NCBI RefSeq assembly: GCF_001412085.1
Contig: NZ_LKEV01000002.1
Location: forward strand, 310,001-374,000
Direction of reading: 5' to 3'
Origin: Corynebacterium lowii
Lineage (GTDB): Bacteria; Actinomycetota; Actinomycetes; Mycobacteriales; Mycobacteriaceae
Length of the DNA: 64,000 bases
The notes beneath the pieces are model-generated. The model searched no databases. It was not told where the DNA came from and was given only the letters and a program-made list of their open reading frames with translations. Both the position numbers and the translations under genes were made by a program. Positions 46,098-54,002 of the stretch are shown here, piece after piece (position 1 is the first letter of the stretch; every line of letters starts with the position of its first letter).

Positions 46098-47138
46098 GTG
46101 AGCAGCACGACGGTCCAAGAACGCTACGGAAACCAGCGCCACCGCCCCACCTGGCGGACCTTCCTCAAACCGGGGTGGATCATCGCCGCCCTGCTGATCG
46201 TGGTGTTCTCCTACTTTGCCTTTACTTTCCTGGCGCCCTGGCAGCTCAACAAGGACTCCGACATCGTAGAGCGCAACGAGCGCATCACCACCGCCTTTGA
46301 GCACGAGCCCCTGCCCATCGGGGAGGTATTCACCGACGGCACTATCGACGCCGCCCAGGAATGGCAGCGCGTGAGCCTCACCGGGCGTTACCTCCCCGAG
46401 GACGAGGTGGTGCTGCGCATGAGGGCCAGCGAATCCGGGCCGGCGGTGCAGGTGTTGACGCCTTTTGTGTCGTCCTCTGACGGTGTTACTTACTTGGTGA
46501 ACCGTGGCTTTGAGCCTGCCACGGGGGCCGGGGTGCCAGATTATGTGGCCGCACCCACGGGTGAGGTGAGCATTGTGGCCGTGGCCCGGCTCGACGAGGT
46601 GGAGCCCGATAGGCAGCCGATGGAGGAACAGGGGTACCTCCAGGTGTACGGGATTAATACCGAGCAGATTAGCGAGGCCACGGGGGTGGATCTGGCACGA
46701 GACTACCTGCAACTGACCGAGGGGCAGGCCGGTGAGGTGGCCGCCATGCCGATACCGAAGCTGGACCGGGGATCGCACCTCTCCTATGGGTTGCAGTGGA
46801 TCGCCTTTGGCGTCATGGCCCCGCTGGGGCTGGGGTACTTTGTGTACGCCGAGATGCGCGAGCGGCGGCGGGCTAAGGAGGAGGAAGCGGAGATGATGGG
46901 GGGTGGGGTTGGTGCTGTTCGAGGTGGTTCTGGTGGTGAGGGGGCTGGTGATGCTGAGGGGGCTCCGGGTGGCACTTCCGCTTCTGGGAATGCTGACGTT
47001 GAGGGGGTTGCTGCTGGGACTACCACACCTGTGCGGCGGCTCTCCCGGAGGGAGAAGCGCAAGCGCTTTCAGGAGGAACTGTGGGATGAGGGGGAAGGTG
47101 ACGGGCCTGGGAGGTTGGAGGGGAGGTATGGGGGTTAG
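46098..47138 (+). CDS. SURF1-family cytochrome oxidase biogenesis protein
   Basis: 346 residues from GTG 46098, 10 bp after ptpA. Two membrane helices enclose a large outer domain: the first at about 24-46 (PGWIIAALLIVVFSYFAFTFLAPWQL) and the second at about 232-252 (LQWIAFGVMAPLGLGYFVYAE). The SURF1 landmarks WQLNKDSD and YLVNRGF are present. After the second helix comes a basic stretch, then a Gly/Ala-rich tail of about 60 residues ending RREKRKRFQEELWDEGEG. The last 200 bp have a different base pattern. SURF1 helps assemble the aa3 oxidase encoded at 0-2.1 kb. Confidence 0.88.
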   Translation: MSSTTVQERYGNQRHRPTWRTFLKPGWIIAALLIVVFSYFAFTFLAPWQLNKDSDIVERNERITTAFEHEPLPIGEVFTDGTIDAAQEWQRVSLTGRYLPEDEVVLRMRASESGPAVQVLTPFVSSSDGVTYLVNRGFEPATGAGVPDYVAAPTGEVSIVAVARLDEVEPDRQPMEEQGYLQVYGINTEQISEATGVDLARDYLQLTEGQAGEVAAMPIPKLDRGSHLSYGLQWIAFGVMAPLGLGYFVYAEMRERRRAKEEEAEMMGGGVGAVRGGSGGEGAGDAEGAPGGTSASGNADVEGVAAGTTTPVRRLSRREKRKRFQEELWDEGEGDGPGRLEGRYGG

Positions 47139-47231
47139 TAAGGACTACCCCTCATTTCCTCCCGTTTCTCCAACAATGAGACCTCACCATAGCTAAAGTC
47201 ATATACACCATCTCCCGCAGAAGGAAGATCA

Positions 47232-47939
47232 TGCCTGCGTTGAATCTACATCAAATCGAGTCTCGAGTCGAAAATTTGGGAAACCGTGACGCTACCCGCG
47301 AGTTTAGGGCTATACGACAGTGCAGCTTCAGTCAAGTTTCTCGCGCAGGTCAACTACTACCGTTTCTTCGGATATTTCCAATACTGGCAGGATGACCCAG
47401 CTCGGGGCGACAACCAGTCCTTCAAAAGCACCTCATTCGAGACCATTTGTGCTCTCTATTACGCCGAGCAAGAGCCTGTGACTGTCTGCGATGAACTGTT
47501 ACACCCCCTTGACGTTCTCCTTCGCGCCCGATTCGCTTATGCTTGTGGTCGCAGTGTAGGGGAAACAGGGATGTTTGCACACGATGTGGGCTTTATGCAA
47601 TCGCCCATGCCGATGCTGAACGTGTCGAAGAATATGCGCTTTCTAACCTTGATCGCAGTAAAGAAGCATTCGTCGCTCACTACCGCGGTGACATCAAGCA
47701 AGGATGCACCTACAAACCTGAAACCTACGACCGCATGTCGGTTTGAGTCGCCGTGGAAACATGCTCTTTGATAATCTGTCGCGTCTTATCGAAGCTTCGA
47801 GCGATTCTGGGAGGGTGTCTGGTGGTTGTGTACGGGGTGACCCCGTACACAACCACCAGACACCCTCGCGGAGGTCGAGACCGAGTTTTGGAGCCAGCAG
47901 CAGGCCTCAGCGATACTGGAAACTATGGAAAACGCCTAG
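47232..47939 (+). pseudogene. Decayed Abi_2-like (abortive infection) gene
   Basis: Fragments in different frames read as one Abi family protein in order: ALNLHQIESRVENLG (from 47235), FLAQVNYYRFFGYFQYWQ (about 47340), ETICALYYAEQEPVTVCDELLHPL (about 47430), HADAERVEEYALSNLDRSKE (about 47600) and FDNLSRLIEASSDSG (about 47765). The tail EVETEFWSQQQASAILETMENA ends at TAG 47937-47939. At least three frameshifts separate these pieces, and a perfect inverted repeat sits between the last two. The intact family gives phage resistance by growth arrest; this copy cannot make a full protein. Confidence 0.65.
47811..47867. repeat. Perfect 28-bp inverted repeat with a single-base centre
   Basis: Positions 47811-47838 are the exact reverse complement of 47840-47867, centred on G47839; the bases flanking the arms no longer pair. 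It lies inside the decayed Abi gene. It could be the fused ends of a lost insertion sequence or a protein-binding palindrome. No target-site duplication is visible next to it. Confidence 0.95.
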
Positions 47940-48097
47940 GAAGGAAACCCGACACGCTCTCATAGTGACCCCTTGGGTGACCGACCCAGCACCAACCAGG
48001 CTTTCACTGCATTGTCTGGCGCAAACCCATCTACCCCTTCAACACGAAACAACAAGCGGCGAACAACGTCCGGAACCATCAAGAAAAAGGTGTAACA

Positions 48098-50020
48098 ATG
48101 AAGTTCCTACAAGAACTCGAAGGCGTGCTCAAAAGCGATGAACGTTTCGTTACCCAAGACGGCCAACTACTCAAACCACGAATCCAGGATGCGGTCAGAC
48201 AGCTCGACTCACAGCTGATCCGCTATCTCATGACATCACCAGTACTGAAAGAACACTTCTTCAAAGACGTCGACGGCGTGACTATCTTCGACCAAGAGAA
48301 ATTCATGTGGGTCGTCAACTCCAAAGAATTCCTGCCCGACAGCTACACCAGTTACCGAAACAAAATCGGCCTCTCCACCAACGACCACGACCTCCTCACC
48401 TCCTCAAACGAAGTCTCCCTCGTGTGGCCATACAAAGACTGCGTACTTGAAGGCAGTCAAGACAAAGAAGACGAAAAACGCGACGAAATCTTCTACAACG
48501 AAACCCTCGCCCCAGACGAAGTCGGCAGATTACTGGCCCCGAAAGCATTCTGTAACGCAGCCCGCTACACCGAAGACGGATCGACGCCAGTGTCCGAGTT
48601 CAATCCTGACGATAACCTCATCATCAAAGGCAACAACCTCCTGGCTCTAAGCTCACTGATTGAACGCTACGAGGGGCAAGTCAAATGTATCTACATCGAC
48701 CCGCCATATTACTTCAAGAAACGGCGTGGCGAAGACACGTTTTCTTATAATTCAGATTTTCATTTGTCTACGTGGCTGACATTCATGAAAGTTCGTCTCG
48801 AGATGGCGAAACGATTACTTATCGCCGGTGGCGTCATTTGGATCAGTATCGGCGAGGACGGGATGCATTATCTTAAAGTTTTAGCTGACGACATTTTTGG
48901 TCCTGAACACTTTGTAGCAACTGTTCCGAGGCGAACCAGATCTGGAAAGTCTGACGTGTCGTTTAACATGTCACAGGATTTCGATTGGGTACTCCTTTAT
49001 GCAAATTCTTCCGCCTCAGAACAGCCCGTAGGGCGGTCTGTGGAGCGGAAATACTATGAGACGGAAGACTATCCTGGACGTCCCTGGAGAATCGCAGATT
49101 TAAAGAAGCAAACCACAGCATCGGCACGTCCGAATTCTTATTTCACGATGGTAGATCCAAAGACAGGCAAGGAGTATCCCGCATCTAAAAACAGGACTTG
49201 GGCTATTACAAAAGATACTTTTCAGAAACATTACGATGCTGGATACATAGTTTTCCCTGATGACTATGACTTCCTGGACATATCTGGACCTGTTGCAAGA
49301 AAATTCAAGGTTCAAGACGATAGTAGTGGAAGGCTTTCAGCTGTTCTATCTGATTTCTTGATCGGAGATTTCCTGAAAGCTGTGCTCGGCGGAAGCAAAA
49401 ATGCGAAAGGAAACCAGCAAATAGGTGACTTGTTTTCGCGAGATGCATTCAGCTTTGCAAAGCCAGAGGAACTACTCGAGGCGATTATCTCAGTATCAAC
49501 TTCACCTGGTGATTTTGTTCTTGATTTTTTCGCTGGTTCTGGGACGACTGCGGCTGTCGCCCACAAGATGGAACGCTGCTACATCGGGGGCGAGCAGATG
49601 GACTATATCGATGAAGTTACTGTCCCTCGGTTGGAGAAGGTTATCGCCGGCGAGCAGGGCGGCGTCTCGAAGACTCAGAAATGGGAAGGTGGTGGTTCAT
49701 TCGTCTACGTCGAGCTCGCTGAACAGGGAGAGGAGTTGATGAGTGAGTTGCAGGACGCGATGACCACAGATGCGGTTCAGCGAGTTCTGGATCGAGCGAC
49801 TGAGAGCGGTTTGCTGAGGCCGTCTGTTCTTCCTGATCAAATAACGTCCGCCTGCACGGAGTTTGAGCAGCTTCCGCTGGAGGATCAGAAGAGGATTGTG
49901 GCCGAGTTGTTAGACAAGAACCGGCTGTACGTCAACGCTTCGGAGATCGAGGATGCCGACTTCGGTTTATCGGAAGCTGACATCGCGTTCACGAAGTCCT
50001 TCTACCAGAAGGGCGAATAA
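48098..50020 (+). CDS. mod: Type III restriction-modification methyltransferase (Mod), beta class
   Basis: Adenine-N6 methyltransferase that also recognises the DNA target for the Res partner. 640 residues. The catalytic DPPY is at 201-204 and the SAM-binding DFFAGSGTT at 476-484; DPPY before FxG marks the beta class typical of type III Mod. The region between them (about 205-475) is the target recognition part and is clearly AT-richer than the flanks, as if exchanged. AAAAGGTG lies 6 nt before the ATG. The stop overlaps the res start by one base (TAATG), a normal type III arrangement. It looks intact. Confidence 0.93.
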   Translation: MKFLQELEGVLKSDERFVTQDGQLLKPRIQDAVRQLDSQLIRYLMTSPVLKEHFFKDVDGVTIFDQEKFMWVVNSKEFLPDSYTSYRNKIGLSTNDHDLLTSSNEVSLVWPYKDCVLEGSQDKEDEKRDEIFYNETLAPDEVGRLLAPKAFCNAARYTEDGSTPVSEFNPDDNLIIKGNNLLALSSLIERYEGQVKCIYIDPPYYFKKRRGEDTFSYNSDFHLSTWLTFMKVRLEMAKRLLIAGGVIWISIGEDGMHYLKVLADDIFGPEHFVATVPRRTRSGKSDVSFNMSQDFDWVLLYANSSASEQPVGRSVERKYYETEDYPGRPWRIADLKKQTTASARPNSYFTMVDPKTGKEYPASKNRTWAITKDTFQKHYDAGYIVFPDDYDFLDISGPVARKFKVQDDSSGRLSAVLSDFLIGDFLKAVLGGSKNAKGNQQIGDLFSRDAFSFAKPEELLEAIISVSTSPGDFVLDFFAGSGTTAAVAHKMERCYIGGEQMDYIDEVTVPRLEKVIAGEQGGVSKTQKWEGGGSFVYVELAEQGEELMSELQDAMTTDAVQRVLDRATESGLLRPSVLPDQITSACTEFEQLPLEDQKRIVAELLDKNRLYVNASEIEDADFGLSEADIAFTKSFYQKGE

Positions 50021-52023
50021 TGAGCGTCCCCACTACCAAAGACATGTTCCTGTTCCAGCAACTCGACTTGTTTTATAAATTCGGGACGCGACACGAGCCG
50101 CCTGCACACATAAAGCAGAATCTCGCTCCGCAGATCGAGCTGCGTGAGTACCAGGAGCATGCGTTCTCAAATATGCTCGAGTATTTGAGCAATGACAAGT
50201 TGCCGAAGAACCGTCAGACTCATCTCCTCTATCACATGGCGACGGGCTCAGGTAAGACCGTGATGATGGCTGGCCTTATCCTGCATTACTATTCGCTCGG
50301 CTACCGCAATTTCCTGTTCTTCGTGAACCAAACGAATATCATCGAGAAGACTAAAGCTAACTTCTTGGACTCGTCCTCAGCGAAATATCTTTTCGCGGAG
50401 TCTATCGAGATCGACGGCATACGAGTTCCCATCAACGAGGTCAGCAACTTTGCTGCCACCGACCCGAACGCAATTAACCTCTGCTTCTCGACGACCCAAA
50501 AGCTCCATCTGGATTTTCTTGATCCGAAGGAAAACGCGCTCACAAGTGATGACTTTGAGGATGCTCCTGTGGTGATGATTTCTGACGAGTCACATCACGT
50601 GAATACGCGAACCAAGAAGGCAACAAAAGCTGAGGATGAGGAGGACCGCTCGTGGGAGTACACGGTCAACTCAGCTTTCCTGGGTAACCGGGATAATGTG
50701 CTCCTTGAGTTCACGGCAACTGTTGATCTGCGTGACCGCAACATTCTGCAGAAGTACAGAGATAAGATCGTCTTTGACTACCCCCTGGCATGTTTCCGTG
50801 AGTCTGGGTTCACGAAGGACTTCCAGAACTTCCAGTCTGTCCTCAATCCGTGGGAAAGAACTCTTCAAGCTCTTGTCTTGTCGGAGTATCGTCGCGCGCT
50901 GTTTGCAGACGGTGGCGTCTACTCAAGACCAGTAGTGTTGTTGAAATCACAACGAATTGATGACTCGAAAGCGTTCTACGGTGAATTCTTTAAACGACTC
51001 CAACGACTCACCGAGAGCGAGATCCTCGAGATGGCCACCGATGGCCTGATGAAACAGGCGATCGGGTACTTCTATGAGAAGGATCCGAGCCTGCGCTCCC
51101 TGCGTTCAAGTATCCAGCAAGGATTCGCTGAAGAGAACGCCATTATCATGAATGGCTCGACTGACAACTCGACTGAGAAGCAGCTGGCGGTGAACTCGCT
51201 CGAAGAGCATTCCAACCCGTATCGGATAATCTTCACAGTGGACATGCTCAATGAAGGCTGGGACGTACTCAATCTCTATGACATCGTCCGCCTCTATGAA
51301 ACACGTCAGGGAGGAAAAGCAGGAAAGCCCGGAGCGTACACAATCAAAGAAGCACAATTGATCGGCCGTGGGGCACGATATTTTCCGTTCCTACTCGACA
51401 ACGAGGCAATCGATCGCGATCAGGCAGACAAATCTGTCCGCAAATACGATCACGACCTTGACAGCCCAAATCGGCTCCTTGAAACCCTGCTCTACCACTC
51501 CAAACAGGACTCTAAGTACATCACCGAGCTACGCCTCGCGCTACGTGAAACAGGCTTGCTTCCCGACGAAGTCACCGAAGTCACCTACGAACTCAAACCC
51601 TCATTCAAACAGACAGAGTTCTATCACAACGCGATGGTGTTCAGCAACAACCGCGAGGAAGTCACCCGCGAGGAAGTCACCCAATTGGATAACCGAGTAA
51701 AGTCGGCTATCTACCAACTTGATGTCCGCCACGCGCCCTCACAACTCGTGAGCCTCTTCGGAACAGACACCGAGCAAACAAAACTATCCGAGAACCCGAA
51801 AGTGTATACGATCCGCCGCAAGATCAACGACATGCCGCTGAATGTGGTGTTAGGGTCGTTGGCGTGCAACGACGCGCTGCGCTTCGAGGTACTCAAACAC
51901 TATTTCCCCCACCTCAACTCAATCCGCGAGTTTATTACGTCAGCGGACTATCTCGGAGAAACTGAGATCACCTTCCAAAGCGACACCGAAAACCTCACTG
52001 CGGCTAATCTGCGGCAGGTCTGA
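50020..52023 (+). CDS. res: Type III restriction Res subunit, helicase part (frameshifted before the nuclease)
   Basis: ATP-dependent helicase/translocase of the type III enzyme. 667 residues: Walker A ATGSGKT at 74-80, Walker B DESHH at 189-193, and helicase motif VI IGRGARYF at about 447. The frame stops at TGA 52021-52023. Just there the correct continuation GLNKVFRAVANYM runs in the -1 frame and holds the endonuclease domain (next entry). An intact Res would be about 880 residues, so a one-base deletion near 52010-52020 is likely. The helicase part alone should not cut DNA. Confidence 0.88.
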   Translation: MSVPTTKDMFLFQQLDLFYKFGTRHEPPAHIKQNLAPQIELREYQEHAFSNMLEYLSNDKLPKNRQTHLLYHMATGSGKTVMMAGLILHYYSLGYRNFLFFVNQTNIIEKTKANFLDSSSAKYLFAESIEIDGIRVPINEVSNFAATDPNAINLCFSTTQKLHLDFLDPKENALTSDDFEDAPVVMISDESHHVNTRTKKATKAEDEEDRSWEYTVNSAFLGNRDNVLLEFTATVDLRDRNILQKYRDKIVFDYPLACFRESGFTKDFQNFQSVLNPWERTLQALVLSEYRRALFADGGVYSRPVVLLKSQRIDDSKAFYGEFFKRLQRLTESEILEMATDGLMKQAIGYFYEKDPSLRSLRSSIQQGFAEENAIIMNGSTDNSTEKQLAVNSLEEHSNPYRIIFTVDMLNEGWDVLNLYDIVRLYETRQGGKAGKPGAYTIKEAQLIGRGARYFPFLLDNEAIDRDQADKSVRKYDHDLDSPNRLLETLLYHSKQDSKYITELRLALRETGLLPDEVTEVTYELKPSFKQTEFYHNAMVFSNNREEVTREEVTQLDNRVKSAIYQLDVRHAPSQLVSLFGTDTEQTKLSENPKVYTIRRKINDMPLNVVLGSLACNDALRFEVLKHYFPHLNSIREFITSADYLGETEITFQSDTENLTAANLRQV

Positions 52024-52028
52024 ACAAA

Positions 52029-52655
52029 GTGTTCCGAGCCGTTGCCAACTATATGGCTGGCATCAAGGTCACCTACCGAGGCACGTACCAGTTCGAAGCC
52101 AAACGATTGAACGAGGTACTACGAAACAAGCGTCTACAGATTGCGAACCCGGTTGAGGGTGGGATCGGCACCAGCCAATGCAGCGATCCTGATTCCAGTC
52201 GTCGCGTTAACCTTGACACCGCCGAATGGTATGTCTACAACGACAACTACGGCACTAGCGAAGAGAAGTCCTTTGTCAAATACTTCTCGACCGTTATCGA
52301 CGACCTTAAAGAACAGTATGAGAAGGTTTACCTGGTGCGCAACGAGCAGCTCGCACCGCTAGCCATTTACTCGTTTGAGACCGGCGAGCGATTCGAACCT
52401 GACTTCCTCCTCTTCTTGTGCAAGAAGGGTCAGCCCTACCAACAGCAACAGATCTACGTGGAGCCGAAGGGTACGCACCTGCTCGAAACCGACAAGTGGA
52501 AGGAAGAATTCTTACTCTCCATCAAGCAGAACGCGATCCCGCACACCGTCTACGTCGACAACACCGACTACCGCATCATCGGCCTACCGTTCTACAACCA
52601 GGAAAACCGCATTTCCGAATTCAGGGAAGCGCTCAAAACCTCAACAGGCATCTGA
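52029..52655 (+). CDS. Type III Res C-terminal endonuclease domain, separated by frameshift
   Basis: 208 residues from GTG 52029. The PD-(D/E)XK nuclease core is complete: Asp125 in ERFEPDFLLFL, and Glu145 and Lys147 in IYVEPKG. The reading frame is -1 relative to the helicase part and open a few codons upstream (GLNK) with no suitable start there. It could be made as a separate protein by re-initiation after the TGA 5 bp upstream, but there is no ribosome binding site. The most likely reading is a broken res gene. Confidence 0.8.
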   Translation: MFRAVANYMAGIKVTYRGTYQFEAKRLNEVLRNKRLQIANPVEGGIGTSQCSDPDSSRRVNLDTAEWYVYNDNYGTSEEKSFVKYFSTVIDDLKEQYEKVYLVRNEQLAPLAIYSFETGERFEPDFLLFLCKKGQPYQQQQIYVEPKGTHLLETDKWKEEFLLSIKQNAIPHTVYVDNTDYRIIGLPFYNQENRISEFREALKTSTGI

Positions 52656-52933
52656 CAGATAGAGCCTGGAAACGTGACAGTCTGACCGTTAACGACGCCC
52701 TCGACTGTTACCCTCCTGACTGCGCTCCTGCAAGAAAGGAGCAGCCGGAGATTACGCGAGCCAATAATGCTGCGGTTAGCTGCTGACTCGCTATTATTGC
52801 GCGCGAAATCCTGACTGGTTCACTGCATCACGGAAGTCGGGCGAGACTTCGGGGAATCAGCTTCAAACATGCATGGCAACCCAACGCTCAAGCCGTTGTT
52901 TCCGCGCAAAGCTGCCGGTCTTAGCGGACATCT
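52656..52933. other. Decayed DNA downstream of res
   Basis: No supported gene. Open frames are short and interrupted, and translations show no recognisable domain, apart from a possible lead-in to the methylase remnant (frame reading KLPVLADIYAR near 52905). AGGAGC at 52737 has no gene after it. It looks like a deletion scar between two restriction loci. Confidence 0.5.
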
Positions 52934-53315
52934 ATGCTCGACGGTGACACATCTCGAACCGAGCTCTTGTATCCATCTCGTGACCACTTGTGCGATCCCG
53001 CTTGCGGTAATGGAAACTTCCTTGTTATTGCATATAAAGAGCTACGCCGACTGGAACACAAGATTCTAGAGCGGCTAGCTGGCCTAGACCAGAAACACAG
53101 CACTCTATTCACAGACTCCTGCATCAATATCGAGAACTTCTACGGCATAGAGATCGACGATCTTTACCGTAGAGGTAGCAATCCTCTCCATGTGGATCGC
53201 AAAGCATCAGATGAACGTTAAGTTCAAAGATAAGTTTGGCGTAACAATCCCCCTCAAAGAATCTGGACAAGTACGCGCAGGGAACGCTAACTGCATCGAC
53301 TGGAACGAAGTCTAA
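52934..53315 (+). pseudogene. Remnant of an MmeI-like N6-adenine methyltransferase/restriction enzyme
   Basis: The first frame reads HLCDPACGNGNFLVIAYKEL and INIENFYGIEIDDLY, the SAM-binding motif I region of MmeI-type single-chain (type IIG) enzymes. After a shift near 53170 the next frame continues EVAILSMWIAKHQMN and IPLKESGQVRAGNANCIDWNEV, the next conserved stretch, ending at TAA 53313. N-terminal nuclease, NPPF motif and target-recognition parts are all missing, so this is a fragment of perhaps one eighth of the gene. Confidence 0.75.
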
Positions 53316-53438
53316 CCCAATAATGGGAAAGATGAAATCTATCTGATCACCAATGACATCATTAACGTGACCTTCGATCGGCAACAGCAATGCCTCGTCG
53401 AGGCCGATACCAGGGAACCTGTCTAAAAGCGCTTCCCC
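53316..53438. other. Short decayed tail of the restriction island
   Basis: A frame reading IYLITNDIINVTFDRQQQCLVEADTREPV to a TAA near 53424 looks like the C-terminal end of some lost protein, source unknown. It abuts the stop of the convergent nuclease gene. Confidence 0.4.
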
Positions 53439-54002
53439 TCACCGATCCACATGCCTCGCCCTCCGCTCTGGGTCGCGGCGAGCTCTCCAAGGCGTATGCG
53501 GGTTAGGAGCCAGCGTCGAGGTCACCCAGGTCTTACTCAACCCTATGGTCTTTCCAACTTTGCGTATCTCATCGGTCAGCGGGCTCAAGAGCCCATGAAT
53601 CTGCTTTTCTTTGCGCCCCGCGTCCTTCACCTCTATATGCAGTGCAAGGTGAATCGCCTTAGCGGCCCGACATCTCACGGCAAACTCCTTGGCCTCAGAA
53701 TCTGCCTTCGCTCGCTCCAGTGAATAGAGCAGCGCCATCGTTCCTGCGGCCTTCTGTCCCAGGATCACCGGTAATTCCTGCGGCTGCTGAGCATCGGGGT
53801 AAGTGTAGTCTTTCATCTCAATTAGCCACAGATCTCTCTCATGGAGGGCCACCACGTCCACTCCTTTGAGCCCCACCCCACCGGCTGCCTTACGATATTG
53901 GGGCCACTCATCAAACACCGCTACCGCCCAATCGCGTGGAAAAGAAAAGAACGTACCATCAACGTTGACCTCACCACTCCCCCGCTGCTTCACCCCTACC
54001 AC
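53439..54002 (-). CDS. PD-(D/E)XK-like nuclease partner of the AAA ATPase
   Basis: 187 residues from GTG 54002. The core reads KGVDVVALHERDLWLIEMKDY: Asp49, then Glu62 and Lys64, the D-(E)xK pattern of the restriction-like fold, with a following helix (RAKADSEAKEFAVRCRAAKA). The C-terminus is basic (PWRARRDPERRARH). The start overlaps the ATPase stop by 7 bp, so the two are made together. No signal or membrane part. I do not recognise a named family; a DNA- or RNA-cutting effector is inference from motif and context. Confidence 0.7.
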   Translation of the reverse strand: MVGVKQRGSGEVNVDGTFFSFPRDWAVAVFDEWPQYRKAAGGVGLKGVDVVALHERDLWLIEMKDYTYPDAQQPQELPVILGQKAAGTMALLYSLERAKADSEAKEFAVRCRAAKAIHLALHIEVKDAGRKEKQIHGLLSPLTDEIRKVGKTIGLSKTWVTSTLAPNPHTPWRARRDPERRARHVDR

